This document shows, piece after piece, positions 1-12,100 of a DNA stretch of 40,182 bases (positions are counted from its first letter, which is position 1; every line of letters starts with the position of its first letter). The notes under the pieces are model-generated. The model was not told the origin of the DNA. It saw only the letters and a list, made by a program, of their open reading frames with translations, and ran no database searches. The stretch comes from an uncultured Clostridia bacterium (GTDB lineage Bacteria; Bacillota; Clostridia; Christensenellales; DTU072): contig CALVYG010000052.1 of NCBI GenBank assembly GCA_944372095.1, forward strand, positions 1-40,182, in the 5' to 3' direction. A program made the translations under genes and the position numbers.

Positions 1-32
1 CAAAAATCTGAGGTTTTCGGGAAGGGGGAGTT

Positions 33-75
33 CGAGGGGGACAACCGATTTTTTCCAAAAGCGGTTTCCCCCTCG
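33..75. repeat. Imperfect inverted repeat at left edge, possible intergenic palindromic element
   Basis: Arms 33-41 and 67-75 pair perfectly (CGAGGGGGA with TCCCCCTCG). After one bulged base (42), 43-47 and 62-66 continue the stem. The loop contains TTTTCC and AAAA. The element may extend past the window's left edge. No gene is seen in 1-90. Confidence 0.55.
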
Positions 76-77
76 GA
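56..77. repeat. 22-base direct repeat, copy A
   Basis: Matches 139-160 with a single difference (position 69 versus 152). Its core, CCCCCTCG, also pairs with CGAGGGGG at 33-40. The two copies flank the terminator hairpin. Confidence 0.75.
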
Positions 78-90
78 CAAACCAATGCCC

Positions 91-139
91 TAAAAGAAAA
101 GAGTATGCAGGGGGAGTTTGCTACTTCCCCTGCATACTC
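91..139 (-). terminator. Intrinsic terminator of the giant-lipoprotein operon
   Basis: Arms 101-117 and 123-139 pair over 17 positions with one non-Watson-Crick position (114/126) around a five-base loop. Read on the minus strand the stem is followed at once by TTTTCTTTTA (100-91). It lies 30 bases after the stop codon of the 5657-residue gene. Confidence 0.88.
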
Positions 140-160
140 AAAAGCGGTTTCTCCCTCGGA
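139..160. repeat. 22-base direct repeat, copy B
   Basis: Second copy of the 56-77 repeat, one mismatch. It lies between the stop codon of the 5657-residue gene (169) and the terminator stem, touching the stem's edge at 139. Confidence 0.75.
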
Positions 161-168
161 TATTATAT

Positions 169-3100
169 TTATTCATACAAAGAATCGTCGCCGTTACTTA
201 CATAGACGTTATTATTATTAACGTTTGTTCTGATAGTACTTCCTTCGGGCAAATCCAACGCTATTGCGTTATATTCAAAGGTATTATTTCTGACGGTAAG
301 TTTATCGCTGACGGAAGTTATCGCCGCATTTGTGTTGTTTGAGAACAACGATGTTTTAATACTTATTGACGTACTTTCTTTACGGATTGAAATACCGTTA
401 TAATTCCTTACGAATTCGCTGTTTTCTATTTCGAGTTCACCGCCTGTGAAATCTATTCCGAGGCTCAATCCTTCAAACCTGACGCCGTTCAGGAAAAGTC
501 TTTCCTTATAATTTACCGACGTTGAAAGTCCGACTGTATTTGCGGCGTTTGAATTCGTTTTCGATATAAGGCTGTCCGTAATGGTTACGTAACCTGCGTT
601 ATCTCCGACATAAACGGCTGTTTGTCCGGACGCGGAGGCTTCTATTGCGACTATTTTTATCGTAACGGTTCCTTTCAGCACGCGTATACCTTTTATCTTT
701 GTTTCAATTTCCGCCTCGCTTCCGCTTGCGGCATTGGAACGATAGCCGACTATCGTAAGGTTTACCGCCGCATTGACCGTTATTTCGTCGTATGCCGTAA
801 ACTCTCCGTTTTCGTCCGTCAAAGGTGACAGGTATACTATCTTTGTATCGTTATCTCTGAGGTCCGCGATATAAGCGGCGAGTTCTTCGTTACTGCTTAC
901 TCCGTCGGAACCGTCTTCCTGTTCTATTCTGTACTTACCTGCCGCTTTAACGCCTTCTTCGTATTCATGCGTACGCACGAATATATTATAGTTCCCGAAC
1001 AGACTTATCACTGCCGCGTTTCCTTCGGAATCTTTATACAGGCTGCCCTCGCTTTCGTATCCTTTAAGTGCAAGTTTGGTATATATTTCACCGTTGAACG
1101 AGAACTCAATTCCGCTCATTTCGGTATATGTATACAACGCGCTGTCTGATGATTTTATTCCGTCTATAAACGTATAATACGTTCCGACTTTATAATGGCT
1201 GCCCACGGGCGTACTTACCGCAATTATTCCGAGGTCGGACATCTTATCCGTTCCTAACAATGCTCCCGAGCTTTGCAGATTTCCGTCTTTGTCGTATATT
1301 CTGATATATTCGCTCAAGTCCGCAACTTCCGACAGATATTTTCTTTCGATATCGTCAATATTGATGAATATGTTTGCGGCGGATATTCCGATTGCGACAT
1401 CTCTCAAAACTCCGCTTATATAGTTAGGTCCGCCGTCTATTTGTATTGAGCAGACATACGCTCCCGCGCTCTTTATTCCGCTTGCGGGATTGCTTATTGT
1501 TGTAAGGTTACTGTCTATCGTTACTTTATTGACGATATTTCCCTTGTCGTCTTTTATTCCTTCCACTATAACTACAAGGATATCGTTTCCTATGTTGTAA
1601 GTATAGGTTAGTTTAACTCCGTACGGCACCGTTCCGTTTTTATGCAATCCCGTTACCTCGGGATTTTGCGCCTGCCCGTTGTATATCAAGTTCGTGTTTA
1701 CTATCGAATAATTGATATTTTCGTCTTTTTCGATTCGCAATATCAAATTTTTATTCCTGTCGCCCGAAACATAATTTCCGTTTGACGGGTCGAGTTTTAT
1801 TTCTACGGTATAACTTCCGCAATCGGTCGGCGCATATTCGAGCAACTGACTGTTGAGATAATAATTTATTATTACGGTCGCTTCCACTATCGTTAAATCC
1901 GCGTCCATCTTATTGTCATATACCCAGGCTTTTATCTGTATATCGCGTTCGTTTTCGGTCATTGTATCAAACCCTGCCGAACCTTTCAGCGCATTTGTTC
2001 CCTCGATATACCATCCGTCTATTACGGATTTCATACTGTCCGCTACTCTGTTATAGATGTTTCTGTAAACTTCGGCTTTCGCTCTTTCGTCGGTTGAATA
2101 TACTTTTCTGTATTCCTGGAACAGATATTCTTTTTCTCCCGGCTCAAACCATCTTGCGGGCTTGAATGCGGGCAATCCGGACACCACGGCAAGATATGCG
2201 TTCGTTGAACCGTATATCTGCGTTATCGTTCCGGTACTTGTATCTTCGTTTTCAAACACAAGTCCCGACATATCTATTTCATACGGATTTACCGTGAGTT
2301 TGAATAACCATCCGTCCGTGTATGTTATATACACATTGTAATCTTCTTCAATAAATCTTACGCGTATATAATACACTCCTGCATCAAGCGGCAGATTTGA
2401 ACTTGACCATTCTCTTAACGATTCCTCCGCTTCGACGCAATATTCTATTATGAATTCTTCCTGCGGTATTACTTCGTAACTTCCGTCGCTGCGCAGGAAT
2501 TTCATTCCGTCCGTTTCCGAATTGAACGGCAATTCATAGTACTGTGCGTCGTATGTTTTTTCGAGATTCTTGTTTATGTTTATTGTTCCGTCTTCTTTGG
2601 TAAATCCTATGATTGCGTCGGTGATATCGATTTTTTCGATATAGACGGTAAGTTCTTTTGACTGCCATACGCCGTTTTTCAGCATATAATAGCCGTAAAT
2701 CACAACTCCGTCTCCCGTATTGATTTCTCCCGGCGTCGATACGTTTGCAAGATTGACGTTGAGTTCGCTTAAATCCCATAGCAGGTTAAACGTCATTCCG
2801 CTCGTCCTGTCCGTTACCGTCGGCAAATCGCTTGCCTTCATCGTTTTCCCTATCGGCCAGTATATCGCATCGGTATACAGCGACGACGTTTCGGGTATAT
2901 CCGTCCAGTTCCATATCTTTCCGCTGTCGTCTTTATCGAATTCGATTTCGCTTACGTTGCTTCTTTCATAATTATAAAGCGGCATTGTAAACGTAAATCC
3001 GCGCAATCTGTCTCCGTTTGCGTTGTAACTAAGCCTTGCGTCCGTTTCTTCTTCCATTTCATACGTTACGGGAACTTTTACCTGTTTATTTATAAAGTCA

Positions 3101-6100
3101 TATTCTAAATTCTCATTTGCCGCCGTAAATGCGTGTCTTGTCCCGTCTTCGCTTATGAATATATACGTTTCACCCATTTGAGCAGGCGCATTTCCGGCTC
3201 CGCTCGCCTGGTTGTTCCCGTCCGAAGGCACACTGTAATAATCGTATGTAACGTATTTGTTGTATCCTCCGTCAAGTACGGCGTAATTCTTTATTTCTAT
3301 TACCTGCACTCTGAACGTCGCGTTTGCGTCAAGGTCGCCTATTCCGGTTCCGCCGATTATTCCTTCCACTACCTGTATTCCGGTTTCGCTTATTCTGACA
3401 TCGTTATAATTTTTAAGCGCTACGGGAACTTTCTGCCAGTTCGGCGCTCCGCTTTCGTCTTCGTTAAAGTTAAAGTACGCCGTTCCGTAATTCTTTTCAA
3501 ACTGTGTTTTTACGTCGCCTTCTCCTTTAATCAGGTATATTGTTCCGCCGTCGAATTTTACGCCTTTCGGCATTGTTATATCCATCGCGAGGAACAACAG
3601 ACGGATTTCGTATCCCATATAATTGAATGCCGCGGTAAACGTCAAATCTTTCGCGTCGCCTCTCTTGATTGCGTTCAGCTTGGTTAAATCCGGCACCCAA
3701 TCGCTCTGACTTAATTCTATGATTTTATTATCTCCCGCCAGTCCGAGCTGTATCTGCGTCGGGTATACGGGATAATACGGATTTATCGTTGTCTTTCTGG
3801 AAGTTACGTCCGCTACTCCGTTTGCGTTTACTACTCCGATTAATTCATAACTGCCCGTTTCTTCCGACAACTCGCTTACGCTCTGCAAAGATTGGTCAGC
3901 TACTTTCAAAACGGTATTCCACTTTATCATATCGTCTGCCGACAAGATATAATCGGATTCGGAAATAAGCGTTCCGCTGTCTTTTTCGTATACGCTCATC
4001 TTTACGATATTATTTTTATAATCGTACTTTATATGTCGCGTATTTCCGTCTTCATCTTCGTATTTGTAAGAATTTACTTTAAGTTCGACTCCGGCTACGC
4101 CCGTTCCTTTCAGTCCGTAAGTTACGTTACTCAAATCCCATTCTACTTCGGTAAATACGATTTTTTCTCCTTCTCCGCATTGAACCGCAAGCGTTCCCGG
4201 CATTATATACGATTTCTGTTCGGCAAGCAATAACTCTTCGTTCGTCGGGTCAATATATATTACGTTCTTTCCCGCCGTCGCTCCGCTGTCGGAAGAATCG
4301 TATATCGAATACATATTAACAAAATCTCCGCTCGTTTCCGGTCTTACTCTCCCTTCGCTGTATGCATCGGTTTCCAGATAAATCTTCTCTATGTTTCTGT
4401 CGAGATATCCTACTTTTATACCGCCTATTTTCTTGAATATGTATCCGCTTGCGGCTTTCAGCGTTACCTGATATGCCGAATCTTCCACCGGTTCGGTAGC
4501 GTTATATACCAGTTTATAAAATTCGTCCGAATACTCTGTCACCGATACTTTTCCGAGTTTTATTCCGTATTCTTCTCCCGCTCCCGTCGTTATATATCCG
4601 ATTGCATAAACCGTATCGGGCAATTCGGGCGATAACGCGTCTAATTCCAGTATGTTTGCTTTCGTCGTATCGTAAGGATTGCTTTCGTCGGTGTCAAAGA
4701 ACAAATCAAGCGTCGTGAAATCGCTCAGTCTGTATTCAAATCCCGTTGCTTTCAGCGAATTCGTATATCCGTACCCGCCGCTTACGTCCGTTATTCTGTC
4801 AGTTTTGTATCCGTTTGCTATAAACACGTTCTGATTGGAATAATATGCGTTTGCTCCGAAATCTCCGCTTTCGTTCAGATATTTATCCCATTCCGTTCTG
4901 TCAAAATATATAATATGTCTGTCATCCGCCGTTGCATGGTCTTCGCTTACAAAATCGTTGCTTGTAACAAGTCTCGTATCGGAAATGCTTTCTATTACCT
5001 TTGTATAATCTCCGCCTGCGTCGGCAAGCAGTTTCCCGAACGACAGCATTCCGAATATTCCCGAATCTTCGCCGCTCACGTACGACGTTCCGTTCATATC
5101 GTATCCGGTTATTTCCCTGTATATTGCGTCCGCATATATTTTAATGGGATTTGTTTGGGTAATATCCGCGTTGCGTTCATAATATTCCGACCCCAATACC
5201 GACGTATATTCAACATAATTAACCGCTTTCGTAAGATATCTTAAAAATACTTTCTGTCTGTCCTCCGTGGTATCTCCAGGTTCGCTTGACGGTATTACCT
5301 GAGACGCTCTTATCACCGCCTGCGTTATCTTGGCAAGATAATCTTCAAGCGTGACGTCCGTACTTTCGAGCATTCCTTCTCCCGTTATCCCGGCAATATA
5401 ATTGGCTTTTTCATACCCTGTCGCCGTCGCAACGGAAATCATTTTCGCCTGCGCCAAAGTAAGACTGTGCGCCTCGTCTTTCATCAGGTCGCCTTCCAGC
5501 ATCATTTCTATAATATAAGCCTTATATTCGTCCTCGTTTCCTGCGCTGAAATAATCTTTCGGCATTTTGTCAAGCTCTGCTTCCATATCTCTGAGGAACA
5601 GATACATACTGGTAAGCATTGACGCATACGCCATCTGATTCCTGGATTCAAGCGTCAGCTTATCCGAATTCGTCAGCGCGTTCGTCTGATAATATGCCTG
5701 TTTGTGTATCTGAGATATGATTTCCTGCTCCTGAGTTCCGAGTTTTCCGTAAAGCGTGCTTGCTTCGGGTATAGCATCGGTTTTCCACCAGTCCGTAAGT
5801 TTCTGTATGTATTTTCCGTTCTCTCCCGTTTCGTCAATTTCTCCGTACACGATAAACTCGTTTACTATACTGTTTATTATTCCGCCCGAACCGTTAAGTT
5901 GTTCTCCGAACAGCTCCTTTGCCGGGTCTGTTGTTTCTTTTCCTGTAAGATAATGATATGCCTTTGCCGCAAATTCCGACGAACTCAGTTTAAGGAACGT
6001 TATCATATCGTAGAAATCGGCATAAAATACCGTTTTAACCGCCTGCGATACGGCATTTTCCATAATACTCAGCTTTTCGTCAAGCGCAGTCTGCTGCGTT

Positions 6101-9100
6101 TCTTCAAACGTCAATCTGTCGAGCTCCGCTCCTCCGCTTACGAGTTCGGAAAGAATTTCGTCCAATATTTCTCTGTACGCATAACCGCCGCGCTCGGTTT
6201 TCTCATCGTACATACTGTCGTATGCATAAATTTCCGCCTGTGCCGCAAGCTTGTTCCTTACCGCCGTCTGATATGCGTCCGTATATCCGACGCAAGACAA
6301 CGAATTGGTTTGCATTGTGCTTCTGGTCTGTTCCGCCGCTATTATCCCCGCCGCGGAGTCCGCTTCCGACGCACTGCCTCCCGCAGCTGTTATATATTGC
6401 GTAACCGTTGTTTTGTTGCTTGTATACGGAGCCTTGTTCAGCATTTCGCTTTGCGGATATTCTCTTATGGCTTTTTCCACGCTTTCCGTTATCGTTTCCG
6501 CCCATACCGTATAATAGCTTGCCAGAATTTCTTTCTCCGCATCCGCCCCCATATCGTCTCTGTCAAACAAATCCCCGTAAATACTGATACCGAGCATTCC
6601 GGTCGCTCTGCCGTTATTCGCCGCGGTTATATACGACGCTTCCAAATCTCCGTAAACTACTACTCCCGTATACATTTCCGATACTTCTTCAACTATCGCT
6701 TTCCGGTCATCGTCTGCCACATTGTCGTAGTAATATACCAGTCCGCGTAACAATGCGTCCTTCATATATCCGTTTATTACTTTCGCCGTGTCTGTTACCG
6801 TTATTCCTTTTTCGTTTACGATTTCTTCCAGTTTCGACGCAATATAATTCTCGTCGTAGTTATCGTCTCCGTATTCGGTTACCGTAGCATATCCGCAGTC
6901 TTCGAAATAACGCGCATAAAACGTTTTTGCGATAAACCCGAGAGAAGTCAGATTCGTTGTCTGTAAAAGCACGCTTTCATCGTATTCTTTTTTCATTTCG
7001 GACAATAAATCCTGACTGTAAACGTATGCGTTTTCCGAAATGTATTCCTCTTCGTACCTAACATAAGAACTTCCTGCCGTTTCTCCCGCCGCAATCTCTC
7101 TCTCGACCATTTCAACAAACGCATAATACGCCATACATTGCGTACTGTTGCTCGGACTGTCGTAATATCTTCTGAGATTTGTCGCAATATTCGTTGTAAC
7201 TCTTCTTAAAAGTTTAGCCATCGCCGCCTGTCTGTAAGCGCCGTAAGCTTCGTTTGCCAATACGTCCATTTCTCTTTGATTCTGAGTTGACGCTTTATCG
7301 TATATTACGTTGTACAGAACCATTCGTTTAAGCGCGATGTCTATTTCGTTTTCGGTCATGCCGAGAACCGTTCCTTGGCTTTTTATTACGCTGCGGTAAT
7401 TTTCATTCGGTGTCGCATAATACAACAGACAATTTACCGACAGTATTCCGTTTTCGTATTTTTCTATTTGTTCCGCAGTATATCCCGACAAAGATGGATT
7501 GAGTAAAAGTTTATCGTAAGGCGATGTCTTACCTTTCGCATATCCGGTAAGGAACTCAAAATACGTTTCTGCCGCAGTCCTGACCGTTTCGTTCATATGA
7601 TTAAAGCAGAAATAGCTAATAATGCCTTTACTGTTATCGAGACCTTCGTAAGTATTGAGCAACGTTTCGAAATCAACGCTGTCTCCGACTCCTTTCGTTT
7701 CCGAAAGCATATCGTACATTATTCCGGTAATGTCGTCGTATGCCTGAGCAAACAGGACGGCATACCCTAAATTCCCGTTTCCGTCGCCTGCTTCCGTTAC
7801 GGCATTCTGTATATAACTGTTACTACTGCTTCCGGCAAGCAACACCTGCGCGAGTTCTGTACGCTTTTCATTTTCCATTTCATCGTAAATTGCGTCCAGT
7901 TTACCGATATAATAATCCTCACCGATTATATATTCGGCAAGTTCTCTTATAATTTGACGTCTTCCGGGCGATGTATCGGCAGAGTTGAGTTCCAGTATTT
8001 TTGCAAGTCTCTGTTCGGCTATTTTCGGGAACGCACTGCCGACAAAAGTTTCTATTACGGTATTCCAGATTTCTTCGGTAACTTCATAAGTGCTGTCGAT
8101 AGCGTAATTCGCGTCAAGACCTATTTCTACGTATGCCTCGGAAATTGTTCTTATGTCGGAATTGTTCGCCTGAACGTATTCCGCCACCGCTCTTACCGCG
8201 TTCCTTCTTTCCTCATTCGAATCGAAATCGTAAGTTTCTTCCTGTATGGCGATAAATTCTTCTGCCATAGCGGGAACTTTTATCATCGAAAACGCGGTAA
8301 GCACCTTATCTACCTCGTCGGTTGAAGCTTCAAAATCGTTTGCAATCCCGGCATAATCGGCAATACCTGCGACGTTTGCCGTTATAACCTTTACGGCGTC
8401 GTTCTGCCTGTAAGTATAAAGCTCCTCCCAGAATGACGCGTATTGCGTTTTCCTGTTCCCGGCATTCCACATATCGTATCCGAACGCGGTGTTCCCGTAT
8501 ATCATTCCGTCGATTACTACATATTCGCCGTTTTCGTTAAGAACCTTCGGCGCTATTCCGTCTACTCTGTCTCTTATTTCGTCATCTTCGAATTTGCTTA
8601 ACGACTCGCTCTTTTTATCGTCTCTGAACGCTTTAATCGCATTTTCCCTTGCTTCTTCGAGCATCTGCTCATAAATCTCTTCGTAACTCAGTTCGAATCT
8701 TACGGAAAATTCTTTATCTATGCTCGCAAAATTGAATTTATTGAACTTGATAATGGGCGTATCCGTTCCCTCTACTGTCATGGAATCGAAAGTTATCACG
8801 GGGATACTTATGTCTGCGCTTGCCGCTTCGCCTTTAACGCCAAGTTCTGTCAACCCGCCTTTTTCCGCTTTCAGCAAATCGCACGCAATACTGATTCCCA
8901 TTTCTGCGTCGCCGCCGCTTACCGACGACGCGTATTCGTCCATTGCCACCCTTTCAAACGCGTTTGCGTTTGCGTATACTTCTTCCCATAAAGCATTGTT
9001 TATCTTTATGTAAAGTCCGTTACGCAATACCGTCATTGCGGTATTTATATTGTTTTTCTCTTCGTTGTTGAGCGTTCCTTCGGTTGATATTATGTTAAGA

Positions 9101-12100
9101 AAATGTTTCGCCTTGAATACCTGATTACCGCTTATCCTTCTGGAATCGGTAACGTCCGCGCTGCGGTATTCTTTCAGATTGTATTCCCATGCTTCGTAAA
9201 TCTCCGCTTTCGCCGTTTTCTCTCCGCTTGTTTCCTCCCACGCTTCATATTCTTCCTTGACGTTAAGATATATTCTGTACGCTATATATATCATATCTTC
9301 TTCGTCGTTCGGGTCATAGAGTTCCGAACCGCTCAGCTGCGCTTCACGGTTTATTTCCTGTAAAATTATTTCCAGAAGCGACGAACCCAGCATTTGCTTG
9401 TTTTCTTCGCTTAACGCTTTCCCCTGCGCTATATCCTCTTCCGTTCCCGTTACCGACAAAAGTATATCGTAAACGGCGTGAATGACTTCCTGTTCAAGCT
9501 GAGCATTCTGTGCGGAAATCGCATTCCGCGCCGATACGCTGTATGCGTTGCTTACGCTTCCGTCGGGCGCAAAAAGCGTATCCCACATCAATGCCATTAT
9601 CAGCTGTTCGTAATCGTAGTTTACTTTTATTCCGTAATAATCGAACAACGCGTCAAGATTAACGTCGTACGAGAAAATGTTTCCTCCGATAACTCCGACA
9701 AATCCTTTGGTCGTCAGTTCGTCGAAAAGCGTATCGGGAATTCCGTCGCCGTCGGTATCGTATTCTTCTTCCCACAAAAGTTCGGGAACTACCGCAAAAT
9801 TCGTCGGCGAACCGTTTTCAATCCTGCTGAAATGCGCGCCGTCTCCGAGCGTAAACGAATAAGTGCCCAGCCCTTCCGTTCTCCTTGCGTAAACGCTGAA
9901 TTCGTCATTGTATCTGTCAAAATCGACAAACGCGTCCTCCCCGAGCATAGCGGGTATATCTTCAAGCATTGCCGCTATCGGGTCGGCAAAGTCGTAGCTT
10001 ACGGTATATTCGTCTTTCAGTATCGCACTGCTTCTCAAAGACCTGTTCAGTACAATACATATTACTTCAAAATACTGACTGTCGTTCCCTACGCGGATAT
10101 ATCCTCTTATCGGATAATACGCGCCTTTATAGCTCTCTACGCTTGCATTGAAATATCCGCGGTAACTCCTGCCGTCTTCGGAAAGTATCTGATAAAATCT
10201 GTCTTTATCCGACGGCGTTTCTCCTGCCGCTATCGTGGTAAAGTCAACATAAGTATCGGTTTCCACATTATAATACTGCCAACCGGTTATTCCGTATTCG
10301 ACATACACTCCCGGCGCGGTTTCGGCGAATTCGAATGCCGCTTCTGTCGGGAACACGAAACTTGCCTGATTATACGGGTCTATATAGTATATCGGCATTT
10401 TCCCTTCTTCGGCAAACAGTCCGCCGTTCAACTCGTACTCAAATGTATAATCGGCATAGGAATAATACGTCTTTTTCTTCGGTTCGCCGTTCTCGGTTAC
10501 GATATTCCCGCCGGCGTCCGTTTCGTATACGTATGTTCCGGTGTCTTTTTGGTATGTCGGATTCGGTATTCTGGAATCCGTTATCGTGCGTTTCAGGAAT
10601 TTTATATCTATCCTGATACCTTTACCGGTATTCTGTGAATATCCTTCGATATACATTACGAGCTTCAACAGCGACGGGTCGGGCGTATAATCGTACGTCA
10701 GCTTATGTCCCTTTTCGCCGTAAGGAATTACACTTATTTCCCTTCTCGCTTTACCGTTTTCGTCTGCGAGCATATATATGATGTTTGAAAACGTATAGCG
10801 CTGACTTCCGTTAAATACGAGCGTAAGCGTCGTAGGCAATACCAGATTTCCGTTAAATCCCGCAGTGTCGTTATAGGGGTCTATTTCTATCGTGTTGAAT
10901 GTGGGATTACTCCCCGCGTCGGGTATTCCTTCTATTATTTTCAGCGTTTCGCTCTCAATGGAATAGAACTCCATAGGTTCTATGACAAGATAAAGTTCTA
11001 TCGTCTGGGTAAGATGGTTTCCGTCCTTATCGTAATAACTGTCAAAGACGTATGTAGCAACGAGAATACCGGGATTTGTCCCGTCCGGCAGTACCGTACC
11101 TCTTGCAAATATTTCCTCTCCGAACGCGGCGTTTTCGTTAAACGTCCAATTCACTTTGTAATTATCGTTCACTCCCGCGTGGAACGTCCCCGTATTTGTG
11201 TACATACCGAGTATCGTAGGAATTGCTTCTTTGTTGAAAACGTACTCTTTTCCCGCCTCGGCATAAATATCTCTCGTCAGGAACGAATAAGAATTAACGA
11301 CATGGATTTTGCCGTTTTCGATATCGTACACCGACGACCGCGCCGCCGCGTCGTAGTTTATTTTCTGTATGTTTTTTCTGCGGAATTCAACCGTATAATA
11401 AAACGTCTTAACAAGGTTATCCGCTTCTTTCATATCGGGAAGTTCATAACTGAATCCGTAAGAACTTCCGTCTATTACGTTTATATACCTTGCTTCAATC
11501 GCGCTTATCGGGTCTGTGCTTCCGAAATAACTTGCAAGATTGGGCGTCCATGCGTTTACGGCGAATTTTGCCGTATAACTTCCCGTTCCGTCTTCTTTTT
11601 CGTATACAACTTCTATTACCGACGGAAGATTGTATCTTTCAGGATACAATTCCGTCAAATCTTCTCCGAACGCATCCACTTCGTCTTCGCGTTGAAGTTC
11701 GGTTGCGTTCGCTTTATTGGCCGTTACTATTATCAGCGTCCTGTCTATCGCGGACCCTTCCGATAATTTTTCCAGTATCATAAATGCGTAACTTACCGCT
11801 TTTCCGCTCTCGTCGCGGTATAAATTCTCGTCAATAAGTCCTAAAAGGGACGAATTGAAATATTCCGCGTTTCTCGTCCACATGTTAATCGAGTTCTTCG
11901 CCGTCGCTTTAACAATTTTTTCGCTTGTGAATTTAAGTGAAAGATTGTCGAACAGATATACGAAATAATCGTACGGCGACGAATACACACCGCTTGCTAC
12001 CGTACTCAGCATATGCACCGTATCGATTTCAAAATAAATCACGTTTGAGAAGTCAATATCCGTATACCCTTCTTCTACGCCGAAATAATTTTTGTATTGT

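Noticed and set aside
9478..10638. Plus-strand open frame of 386 codons, and similar ones at 5704-6750, 17918-19114 and 26852-28063
   Set aside because: All are antisense shadows of the giant genes with Tyr/Arg/Phe/Val-rich, featureless translations and no recognisable family.
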